A stretch of DNA of 64,000 nucleotides from Balanoglossus misakiensis (taxonomy: Eukaryota; Hemichordata): NCBI GenBank assembly GCA_040954595.2, contig CM082591.2:7688001-7752000 (forward strand). The letters are read 5' to 3'. Positions 49,501 to 57,158 of this stretch are shown piece by piece. How positions within the stretch are numbered: position 1 is the first letter of the stretch; each line of letters opens with the position of its first letter. The position numbers and the translations under genes are program-made. The notes beneath the pieces are model-generated. The model made no database searches. It saw only the letters and a list, made by a program, of their open reading frames with translations, and was not told where the DNA came from.

Positions 49501-52500
49501 CTTGGCAGGGGGGGTTTCTCAAAATTTTGGAGTTTCTAGTGTAATTCCTCCGACCCCCCCCCCCCCCAGGCCGTAAATAATGACGGCTCCCTTACCTCGT
49601 TTCAGGTCAATCTGGAAATGATCAGAATGAATTTCCATCTCTGCATCTTGGAAAGCAAGACATGTTCTTTGATCCTTTATTGGATATAATGGAGATTTAG
49701 TATTTATTAGTATATGGTAGTGAATAATTTGTAATATAGAATAGCACATTATTGTTTTCAGAATCATTACAGTAACTGTGTTGTCATTTAATTTAACATG
49801 ATATTGTTTCATTCACTCACATAACACACTAACATAACAATCTCAATATATCTTTACCTGATCAATTATATCATCATCACTTTCCTCTTCTACACTGTTA
49901 TCACACACTTTCACTGATCTTATTCCCCCACCATCTCCTGGAAGATAATAAAACAGGAAATGTATAGTGTAATATGTACACTCTTGATTCTTTGGAAAAA
50001 ATGTCTAAGACTTGAGAAATTAGCTTAGAGATAATACAGTTAACGATGCAACATGTTTTGATTTTGTTTGTCAGAAACAATTTTTATATTGCATCTTTAA
50101 AATTTATTTTGAAGTGTTTTAGTGTTTCTGTGCAGTTTGCACCTTTGTTATAAGCTGAACCAATTATTATTCATGTAATCATGTGTAGACTGAACAGCCT
50201 CACTGACTTTAACTTGATATTTGTTCTTGTTCATGAGTAGTTAAGTCTGGACTGATTTCTGTGCTTATGAGGGAAGACTAGTTACACTTACTGTTCAGGA
50301 AGAATAGTTCCAGTTCATCAAACCTGGCTTGGTCATATGTTGCTGTCAACTGTAGTGGAATTCCAGCTGTGTTGGCCTCTGTCATTTCATCTGTCATCAA
50401 GATTGGTTCAAACGCTTTGGCTAAACTTCTTGAATCTTCAAGACAGCTTCCCCGCAATCTGTAAAGATTATAAAGTCTACGCATGTTGGCTGTGATTTGC
50501 AGAGATCCTTTTTCCATATTTGTTATGTCCACTTCACCCAGTTTATCAGTGCAGGCCTTCTTGACTTTGTTGATGTCATCACCGTTGGTTACCACTTCAG
50601 CTGCTCTTCTCTCCAACCCCTGTTTGCATTTGTCCCAAGATGCAGAAGCCGCCTGCTGCATTGCCTCGTTCGGTGCTTCGTCTTGTAGATGCTGCTGATA
50701 GACATTTGCATTCAGTCCGACATGGATTGTAATTGTTGTGTCAGCTGGAGATAGGAGAAAGAACGTGATTTAGCTTGTGTAATCAACACTATGTTTTCTA
50801 GAATTAGCTGCTTATTAAGTGTAGTACAATACTCCCAACCACTACCCCACCCACATCCCGATTTTTCTAATGTCTGTAGTTACTTATAATTAATTACTTT
50901 AGAAATGAACAGGTTTTTAAATGGTCATTTGCAGATAAGAAGAAATTGTAGACACAACAGAATTCAGTTTATTTTTAGAAATAAGATGGTATCTCAGTGA
51001 TGCATGCATGTCTGTGCAGGTTTCACTATTTAACCAAATTAGAATTGAAAGTGTAGACAGCGTAGTCTTGAAGTTGAAAACTAAAGAAACAATTACCGGT
51101 ACTATATGTATCCTTAACTAGACACAGCATAATTTACTAAACCTATACGTACCTGTTGCATTTTGTCTGTCCTTTTTAGTGCATTGGTCATGTTCATCTT
51201 CTTGTTGTTTTCTTCCCTTTGGTGTCAACATACTGGCAAATGTTGCATAACTCTTTTTGACATCTTCACTCTCCATGAAAGCCTTCTTCAGCTCCTTAGC
51301 TTCTTCAAAAGCTAACCTGGTCTTCTTGACATTCCATATTATCTTCTCTGAAATCTTATCAGATGAGTGTGACACTACAAATCTGTCTGCGTAGTATGGA
51401 AAGTATTTCTTGATTAACTTTCCAAGCTGGGAATATTCAGTGGGATAGGTTGGTGTTCCGGATGCTACACCTTCTAAACCACTAAATCCATAGTCGTCAC
51501 TGAAAGGTGGTGGAAGGCAAATGTCAGATTGACAAAGTGATCTCCTTAAGGTCTTTGCCGAGTAAGCAGGGAGAAGATGTGCCTTTACGTGATCGCTGTT
51601 TATCTGCTGTAGGAGATATTTTCGTTCAGCATGACCTGCTTGTCGAGAAGCTCCCTGTACTGACCATTTCAGAAGTTTGTCATATTTAACATCTTTCAGT
51701 ACTTTTGCTGCACTTCCAATAGAAGCTGCTAGTGTCTCACATCTGTCCAGGGCTTCTTGGGTATCAATCGGTCCGTATGTCAGTATGCTGTGAGTTGTCA
51801 CTTCTTCTGGTAACTTTGGGTCCATCTTGAAAAAGATTTCAGCAGGTTTGGGTATAATCTCTGCATGAGGGATCATGTGTAGTTCCCTGTCATCAAAGGG
51901 AGCCCGGTATTCGTTCTGGAAATGCTCATACACACTTGGACCAATTGAGAATATGATGTCAGCTTCACTGGCCATCTTCAGCATCATTTCACTGAACTTT
52001 TCTGTTGATAATCCCAGCAGACAGTTATCATCTTCATAGGCATGGTTGATCATCACTAGTTCTGCACCTGGAAATACTTTCTCTCTGATGTCTGCAGCAG
52101 CGGGGAAAGTCTTGGGAGCATAACCAACAACATGCTGGATGTTTACAAGCTTTTGTAAGTCAGGATAATAGATTTTATGATACATCAACCACTTTAATTC
52201 TGGCTTGTCTTCATCTGGGTCGATTCTTCCCTGTCTTTGTCCTGGAATCAATTTAACCCGACACTTGGCAGCATCTGCCTTCTGGTCACCACTGACTTTG
52301 ACACCAACAAAGGTGGAGTAGGCTTGAACAGGAGTTCCTTCTTCATCTTTCCTTGCACAGACATCTTGTACAAGAATTCTGTGAAACCCAGTCAAGCCAC
52401 AATCTTCTTTGTTCCATTCATCATGCACAAACAATACTCCAGGAGGTGGATCTGGCAGATGGAGTTGATGAAGTTTGGCTTCAGGGAAGAGACTTTCATG

Positions 52501-52866
52501 GATTGCTTTGGCTGCATTGTGTGTCTGTGGAGAATATCCGACTACATGTTGGATGTTTTGCAGGTCCTTCAGGTCTGGAAAGTAGTTACTATGGTTAAAA
52601 AGCCAGTTTACTACTGGGGGATCTTCAAGAGGGTCTGCCCACTTGTTTCTTGTAGCTGGGATCAAAGTAGCACCAACACTCTTTGCATCTTTCTTTTGTT
52701 CTTCACTCAGTTCAACTTCAAGGGTAGTACAGTTGAATTCAGAAACGTTCTCAGACTGGAGTGTGTTTTCTTGGAGATGTTTGATTATAGCTTGAGTTGG
52801 TTGGGAGGTCTTTGCCTCTTTGTCCCATGATTTCAATACAACCAGTGCTGCAGATGGTTCTGACAT
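39741..52866 (-). CDS. Giant multidomain protein: duplicated GT4-like / TRADD-N-like / coiled coil / 36-aa repeats / NHL
   Basis: The eight exons on the minus strand are 52866-51153, 50744-50292, 49937-49858, 49674-49596, 48205-47825, 47398-46862, 46522-42155 and 40558-39741. Every junction is phase-compatible (1,1,0,1,1,1,1) and the sum is 8430 nt, or 2809 aa plus stop. Domain order: two related GT4-like N-lobes and one C-lobe (1-571), a TRADD-N-like segment (about 572-722), an acidic linker, an unrecognised domain (about 776-902), a coiled coil (about 903-1081), about 39 copies of a 36-aa charged repeat (to about 2537), and a six-blade NHL propeller to the C-terminus. There is no signal peptide or membrane helix, so it is probably cytosolic. 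A start at the upstream Met in the same frame is possible, but a splice acceptor lies between. I recognise the parts but not a named gene. Function (sensor or adaptor with an immune-type plan) is inference. Confidence 0.85.
40575..40587 (+). promoter_or_regulatory. DR1 nuclear-receptor-type half-site pair
   Basis: The sequence AGGTCA-A-AGGTCA is a perfect direct repeat with 1-bp spacing, the consensus of HNF4/RXR-type receptors. It lies in intron 7, only about 17 bp upstream of the NHL exon on the minus strand. It may be chance or an internal regulatory site. Confidence 0.35.
40588..42154 (-). other. Intron 7 of the giant gene
   Basis: No exon is needed here for phase. It contains the family B MITE (41929-42020). 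It also contains several ccatggtaac/gtaaccatgg-like motifs at about 40752, 40913, 41053, 41072 and 41214, which look like half X-boxes. No coding potential was seen. Confidence 0.5.
41929..42020. mobile_element. 90-bp palindromic MITE, family B, copy 4
   Basis: It has ends ttaacccttccaccaccatg and actatggggtaaagggttaa, the same family as 5479-5570, in intron 7 of the giant gene. Confidence 0.6.
42155..46522 (-). CDS. Exon 7: 4.4-kb coding minisatellite, about 39 copies of a 36-aa repeat
   Basis: This exon has 1455 whole codons, phase 1 in and out. The repeat is 108 bp and encodes ETGSGETKHPQPETTAEK followed by ETGDAKTKPTQPEMRREE. These are two diverged 18-residue halves sharing ETGxxxTKxxQPExxxE. 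Copies are nearly identical: Lys-Pro-Thr alternates with Lys-Ser-Thr, and one copy reads ANTKS. The unit has no stops on either strand in several frames, so long antisense frames here are shadows. Composition (Glu, Thr, Lys, Pro) predicts a disordered, highly charged spacer. The exon ends ...TTGEKG with donor gtaagg. The edges (AGDTETTEEK before the array, REEASGSADLTKQDEPKSKE after) are unique. Confidence 0.9.
46862..47398 (-). CDS. Exon 6: coiled coil
   Basis: This exon has 178 whole codons. After a short lead (DLEGKIIQYGTPVLSIPHES) there is a long heptad-rich stretch of Lys, Glu, Gln and Leu: KSDKKSLKQQMDETLAEKFK, RAENTILENQLKEAIQEKSL, then LEKQYKDCVQKLEKTEKVAF and ELKSKLDQKDQIIAELKLKL. 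It predicts a parallel coiled coil of over 100 residues and hence oligomerisation. Donor caag|gtgaga and acceptor cattttcag-type (acttcatttcag) are both strong. Confidence 0.85.
47825..48205 (-). CDS. Exon 5: unrecognised conserved-looking domain
   Basis: This exon has 126 whole codons. It reads GAILGLFDRDHLITDRDISS, then a helical WELFYQKIKRIVHHVCLAGG, FLEIDPTCKFQKSADKY and GREFDIIQLSGKMTKKVQHI. It is rich in charged and aromatic residues, with no low complexity, so it is probably a folded domain, but I do not recognise it. Phase 1 in requires the acceptor ggcaaag at 48206. An alternative acceptor at 48237 keeps a longer open frame (FPKPTVTLGK) but breaks the phase. Confidence 0.7.
48299..49591. 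mobile_element. 1293-bp TIR element with TTA target duplication, inserted at a splice donor
   Basis: The ends gggagccgtcattatttatg and taaataatgacggctccc are inverted repeats, followed inwards by long G or C runs. TTA flanks at 48296-48298 and 49592-49594. This is a PIF/Harbinger-type duplication. The right flank TTA (TAA on the minus strand) is part of the donor of exon 4 (49596|GTAAG). Inside is an exon-like acidic open segment at about 48911-49140. No complete transposase was recognised. Confidence 0.8.
48911..49140 (+). other. Acidic open segment inside the TIR element
   Basis: An acceptor-like ataaatactttaacag precedes an open frame reading NKRNDETDSDDENDIVLNEM, then STSESESEDDSGDDIVPVQS, FPIVVTRGGRTAGSWRNAPS and RYLYKHIELNYLNCC, then stop. 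The composition is acidic and then basic/aromatic. It could be an N-terminal transposase remnant or a captured host exon; I do not recognise it. Confidence 0.35.
49596..49937 (-). CDS. Exons 3 and 4: acidic linker and short bridge
   Basis: Exon 3 (49937-49858) reads DGGGIRSVKVCDNSVEEESD and then DDIIDQ. Exon 4 (49674-49596) reads DQRTCLAFQDAEMEIHSDHF then QIDLKR. Phases are 1 to 0 and 0 to 1. No domain is recognised. The exon 4 donor is gtaaggg and abuts a transposon whose end begins at intron position +5. The acceptor of exon 4 (ccaataaag) has a weak pyrimidine tract, so it is the least certain boundary. Confidence 0.7.
50292..50744 (-). CDS. Exon 2: TRADD-N-like segment
   Basis: This exon has 150 whole codons, phase 1 in and out. 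The pattern is TITIHVGLN, then a helical basic stretch (KCKQGLERRA), then GSLQITANMRRLYNLYRLRG, a helix, and AGIPLQLTATYDQARFDEL. A strand-helix-strand core starting GSL.I, followed by a middle helix and a closing L.LTATYD strand, recalls the TRADD-N ferredoxin-like domains found in metazoan and bacterial conflict proteins. The similarity is by eye and could be only fold-level. Confidence 0.75.
51153..52866 (-). CDS. Exon 1: internally duplicated GT4-like glycosyltransferase module
   Basis: This exon has 571 codons. Residues about 7-135 and 143-275 are a duplication: DPLEDPPVVNWLF/NIQHVVGYSP in the first and DPDEDKPELKWLM/NIQHVVGYAP in the second, each ending ...FP(E/G)AEL-like. A C-lobe follows, with VYEHFQNEYR, HMIPHAEI, ILTYGPID and the GT-B signature DDYGFSGLEGVASGTPTYP at 457-475. 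In GT4 enzymes this is ExFGLxxLEAMAxGxP; the first Glu of the E-x7-E pair is Asp here, so catalysis is uncertain. The start ATG (52866) lies seven bases inside a likely 5' UTR acceptor (cttcctgatag). The donor is cag|gtacgt. Confidence 0.85.
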
Positions 52867-52992
52867 TGTATTCCTATCAGGAAGAAGTATGGGCAAGGAA
52901 ATATGTGAGCTTGTAGCAACTGTTTCTCTGAAGAGTGACTGTTTAAATATCCATGCACATAGTCACATTGCAATACTGAGTAGGGAGCTAGA

Positions 52993-53008
52993 AGGTCAAG
53001 TGAGGTCA
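52993..53008 (+). promoter_or_regulatory. DR4 nuclear-receptor-type repeat, copy 1
   Basis: AGGTCA-AGTG-AGGTCA is a perfect DR4, about 130 bp upstream of the giant gene's start codon. A second DR4 is at 53392-53407 (AGGTCA-AAGG-AGGTCA). The two lie in similar local contexts (gctagaaggtca and gcctggaaggtca), so one may be a duplicate. Regulation by a thyroid/LXR-like receptor is inference only. Confidence 0.4.
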
Positions 53009-53391
53009 CAGTGGATTAGAAATCAGGCTACAACATGTCTGATATTAACCAAATACTGCAATATATGACATCATGAGTGACCATACAAATACACAGTTTT
53101 ACGAAATGTACTCATTACCATAATCATTATTTAGGATTTGTTTTTCAGTATTTGTTGTTATTACATCTATTAAATAAAAGAATAAAGTGCTTTTCAGTGA
53201 GAACATGAAAGTGTTAAATTATGAGAATTTGAAGTCTGTAGACCTCCATATGACCAATGGCCAGGATGTGTGGTACTTTGTAACTTGTATAGCCTTTGTT
53301 ATAGAATGGCGACAAAACATGTTGTTAATACATGTACAGTTATTCTACATGATTGACAGATTGATACTGTGGAAGGGCAATGGAGCCTGGA

Positions 53392-53407
53392 AGGTCAAAG
53401 GAGGTCA
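53392..53407 (+). promoter_or_regulatory. DR4 nuclear-receptor-type repeat, copy 2
   Basis: AGGTCA-AAGG-AGGTCA has perfect half-sites with 4-bp spacing, 400 bp from the first DR4 and about 530 bp upstream of the giant gene's start codon. Confidence 0.4.
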
Positions 53408-53429
53408 CACCGCGACAATATGTATGGTT

Positions 53430-54500
53430 TAAATGTTAACTATACTATAGGGTACATTAACACCATGTCCAAGTATAATGGACAGAATAGGTAAACCTTA
53501 ATCTATATTCTGTTATCATTTAATACCTAAAGGTGTGTGATCACAATCTATTCTTTGGTACCTTGTTATCTTATCAAATATTTGCAGTGTGCAGACCACA
53601 GTTACCAGCAGCATTATGGTATTTGTAAAGTTTAGGTTTGAAATGATCCATCAAAAGTGTTCTTGGGAGAAATATGTTGAAATGACAATCATTACTTATT
53701 GATCAAAATTGACCTGCATGCAGTGCATTTAAAATAAGTTTCATTCTTTCATTTTCAATTCATGTCTGGAAGGGAGCATTCAAAAAATTGACATGATAGC
53801 TTTTCCCCACACAAATTTGGACATGGGTGGGTACACACCACGTCTATTATTAATATTCATGAGTTTACTTTTCTTGTTTACGTACACTCTTATAACAATT
53901 GAAAATCTTGAGAATGGCTATTACATCAAGTTGACAACCCCCCACACGTGTACGTCATGTACATAAACAAAAATAGTCTGGTGTGTGGAGCCGCCTCCCT
54001 TTTATTACAGGAAGTACTTTCGAAATATTTTTTTATGCAATCACTCCACACAGCGTTGACTCAGTGATCGGCGCGACAGTTCGCTGCGTGCTCGAGCGAC
54101 GTACGGGGCATAGGACTCTAGTGGAGAGGGGTGTTATAAAATTCGGTAATTAGAAGCTGTAATAAAGTTTTCAAAGCTGGCGGTTTTGTCATGTTGAATG
54201 TATCATTTTTACTTATTCGGAATTCTCAATGCGAATAATTGTTAACATGATATTTTGAAAGAGAACATACTAGACAATTTTATTTAGAATGTGGATGTGC
54301 CCATCATTATTATGTCTACCCCTTTGAATAATACTACGGCCTGCACGTTGATCACCTGATCGCATCACCCTGTCTCACTTGGCTATGGGCTATTGCCGTG
54401 ATCCAAGGGCGCCCGGTTCAAATTTCTGGCCGTGAAATTGTTTTTCTCGGCGCATTTTTCGCAAATCATACTGTTTTATATAGGTAGGCATGTATGATAA
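53430..54500. other. Upstream region of the giant gene; no gene seen
   Basis: This is A+T-rich sequence with a short CpG-rich stretch at about 54060-54120 (gatcggcgcgacagttcgct, then ctcgagcgacgtacg) that could be a promoter for the minus-strand gene. At 54360-54430 there is a B-box-like ggttcaaatttc preceded by an imperfect A-box, perhaps a tRNA-derived fragment. Neither is firm. Confidence 0.3.
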
Positions 54501-54507
54501 AGGGGTT

Positions 54508-54596
54508 ATTACACAAATTTTGGTCGATAACGCGACGCATTCTCGTAATCACTCGAATACGATGCATTATCGACCAAACTTCGTGTAATTACCCAT
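54508..54596. mobile_element. Short hairpin, MITE-like
   Basis: The arms attacacaaattttggtcgat and atcgaccaaacttcgtgtaat are inverted around a 40-bp centre. The second palindromic layer is acgcgacgcattctcg against cgaatacgatgcattat. It is non-coding. Confidence 0.55.
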
Positions 54597-54682
54597 AAAT
54601 CACATATGTGTAAATTGTTCAGATCTATTAATTCAAATCAATAAGACTGTCACAATATATCACCAACTTCAATACAACATAC

Positions 54683-55627
54683 CTCTTAATTTTGTAACAG
54701 AGTGGTTGATTCCTTCACAAGGTAGAACTTTAATCCATGGTTCACTGCCAAAGCTACAGTAGGTTCAATTGTCATAAACAGAAAAAAATCTCTGAGTCTG
54801 GTTCCAAGTACCACAGAGCTGCTCAGTACTTGTCACATACCTGTGTTGTAGATGTGATATCAGAGTTTGGAATCTCTTTGCCACCACCCATTTACAACAT
54901 GTCACCTACCAGGGCTATATGTATTCAGTGTATTCAGTTAAAAAACAAGATAATAAATCATTAGCTCCAGTAGAACATACCTCTCAAAACGGTTGTTGCG
55001 GAGTGGTTGATTCCTTCCCTAGTTAGAGCTTCAATCCAGGTACATCTGAAATAAGTGATATTAGTCGCATGTAAATTCATGTATATTGGTATTCACAATA
55101 TTCTGGCCAAGTAAAAGTTTAGGCGCTTAATTGTTAAGTTATTTCCAATATAATTCTTTTTAAGGTGTGTTTCTTATACATGAAAATGAAAAAGGTGTGC
55201 TTGAGTTTGAGGACTGCAAGAAAAAAAGACAGAAAATCACCAAGTTCAATGCAACATTACCTCTTAGTGTTGTAACAGATAAGTTGATTCCTTCAGAAGT
55301 TAGAGTTTCAATCCATTTGATCCATACAAAGCTAGAGTAGCTCCCACTGGCAAAAAGAGGAGAAATCCCAGAGTTTGGTTCCGATCGAGTACCGTACGAG
55401 CTGCTCAGTACTTGTCACATACCTGTGTTGTAGATGTGATATCAGAGTTTGGAATCTCTTTGCCACCACCCATTTACAACATGTCACCTACCAGGGCTAT
55501 ATGTATTCAGTGTATTCAGTTAAAAAACAAGATAATAAATCATCAGCTCCAGTAGAACATACCTCTCAAAACGGTTGTTGCGGAGTGGTTGATTCCTTCC
55601 CTAGTTAGAGCTTCAATCCAGGAACAT
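54683..55627 (-). CDS. Array of short exons, two tandem copies of a three-exon cassette (unknown gene)
   Basis: On the minus strand six splice-flanked pieces appear: B2 55627-55563, C2 55487-55423, A2 55331-55261, B1 55045-54981, C1 54905-54841 and A1 54753-54683. A and B are homologous: A1 FGSEPWIKVLPCEGINHSV, A2 FVWIKWIETLTSEGINLSV, and B1/B2 (C)(T/S)WIEALTREGINHSAT, all ending LRG. Lengths are 71, 65, 71 and 65 nt, all phase 2 in and 1 out, so they cannot be spliced to each other. C (KWVVAKRFQTLISHLQH, 65 nt) leaves in phase 2 and fits before either. Matching pieces are 578-582 bp apart. I do not recognise the product. It may be mutually exclusive exons or a decayed duplicate. Confidence 0.4.
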
Positions 55628-55734
55628 CTGAAATAAGTGATATTAGTCGCATGTAAATACATGTATATTGGTATTCACAATATTCACAATATTGTGGGCA
55701 TCTTTCAAGGCAAGAAAAGTTTGGACGCTTAATT

Positions 55735-56400
55735 AGGGCCCAAGCACCTGCAGTGCTTGGGCCCTATTGGTTTTGTTGGGGTTTTTCTTTCTTTCTTTCT
55801 TTCTTTATTCTTGGTTCCATTCTTTGTCGCTCTAGATCTCAGACAGCGCTGCAGGTACACTTCTCAAACTTGTACAGTGGTCAAGGTCAATGAGTAGCCG
55901 TGCATTGAACCTTGAATTTTTAATTAGTCACGTGACATAGCAGCCATATTGGATTTTCTGAAAAAATGCAGATCTCAGAAGCTATAAGTCAGATCGACTT
56001 CAGATTTGGTGTGCAGGTAGTGTACCTTCTGCCCATCATTTTTGTAATTGGATATTTTGCTGTCAATGTTGCAGTTTTTAGGTCCCATTGGTATAGGCAT
56101 ATACACCATGGGACCTTATGGGATCGGTTGCGTCTGTATATGTCCGTCCACATCAAAAACTTGAAAACCGCTGCACGTATGACCTCGATATTTGGTGTGC
56201 AGATGCAGGCAGGGCTGTAGATGGGAGTTTGTTCAAATGAAGTTGTCATTGCCAAAAATATGCAAATTAGCTGTAAAATGTGAATTTGGTCAAAACTCTA
56301 ACTCAAGAACTACTGGTCAGATTGCAGTCAAAGTGCAGAACTAGGGGATGGTATGATATATTGTCAGTAATAATACACATCTTTGGGCCTGAGGGCATGA
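55735..56400. mobile_element. Transposon fragment with gggcccaagca hairpin end
   Basis: It begins with a hairpin, gggcccaagcacctgcagtg then cttgggccc, followed by a ttct microsatellite. It contains another inverted pair, ggtcccattggtataggca and caccatgggacctta, plus ggatcggttgcgtctgtata. The last motif recurs at about 59209 (ggatcggttgtgtctg), marking a second fragment near the XDH start. The end is not defined. Confidence 0.5.
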
Positions 56401-56572
56401 CATATTGGTTAGTCAAAGTGCAGAACTAGGGGAGGGCTTGACATTTTATTGCCAGTCATCAAACAGATCTAGGGAGAGCACGGCATATATATGTTGGTAC
56501 AAAACTAGGGGAAGGGATAGGCATTATATTGTCAGTCATAAAATAGAACAAGGGGAGGGCATGACATATTTA

Positions 56573-57112
56573 AGCAATAACCCCTGCCGCAGGCGGGTTT
56601 ACACGAGATTTGGGTACAATTCGAGACATATAGCACGAGCCGTCAGGCGAGTGCTATATGGAGCGGGGAGCGGGGTTATTGCTATTATATTATATCAACA
56701 ATTGTTTTTGTGGCATATCAGTGTCATTTTCTTACCGAAACGGCGTCAGAAAGAGAAATTACGATTGTGAACCAACATGGCGACGATGAATGTAAACACG
56801 AGCGGCCGGGATCGAGCATTAAACATGAAGCAGACGACAAAAAGTGACAAGACGGGCATCGCGCGTGGCAAAGCCATAAATATTTCTACAGAGCAGTTAA
56901 AAAAAAAAACGTCCATTAATTCAACAGTATTTTTGTTTTATTTTTTTGGTTTAAACATGGCGACTGTGGTTTAACGGCACATTTTTGCTGCCGTATGCTA
57001 GTTCAGGGGCCCATTTTACCACTGCCAGCAGTGCATTATTGAGTATTTTAGCATCGCTGGATTGTGCTCTCGTCCAATCAGAATTGCGGACGGTAGCATG
57101 ATATAATATAAT
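56573..57112. mobile_element. Long-hairpin MITE, family E, copy 2
   Basis: It starts agcaataacccctgccgcag with a hairpin partner gcggggttattgctattata, and ends cggtagcatgatataatata. This is the same plan as 11984-12295, including a ctcg(a/t)ccaatca motif before the right end. The interior carries an open frame from 56777 of about 65 codons with no recognisable domain. Confidence 0.6.
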
Positions 57113-57158
57113 GTTAGTTATAAAACAACAAAAGGGAGAAGGCATGACATTACATTGT

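Noticed and set aside
54335-54432. Possible tRNA gene
   Set aside because: There is a B-box-like ggttcaaatttc and a weak A-box, but I could not fold an acceptor stem or anticodon arm. At best it is a tRNA-derived fragment.
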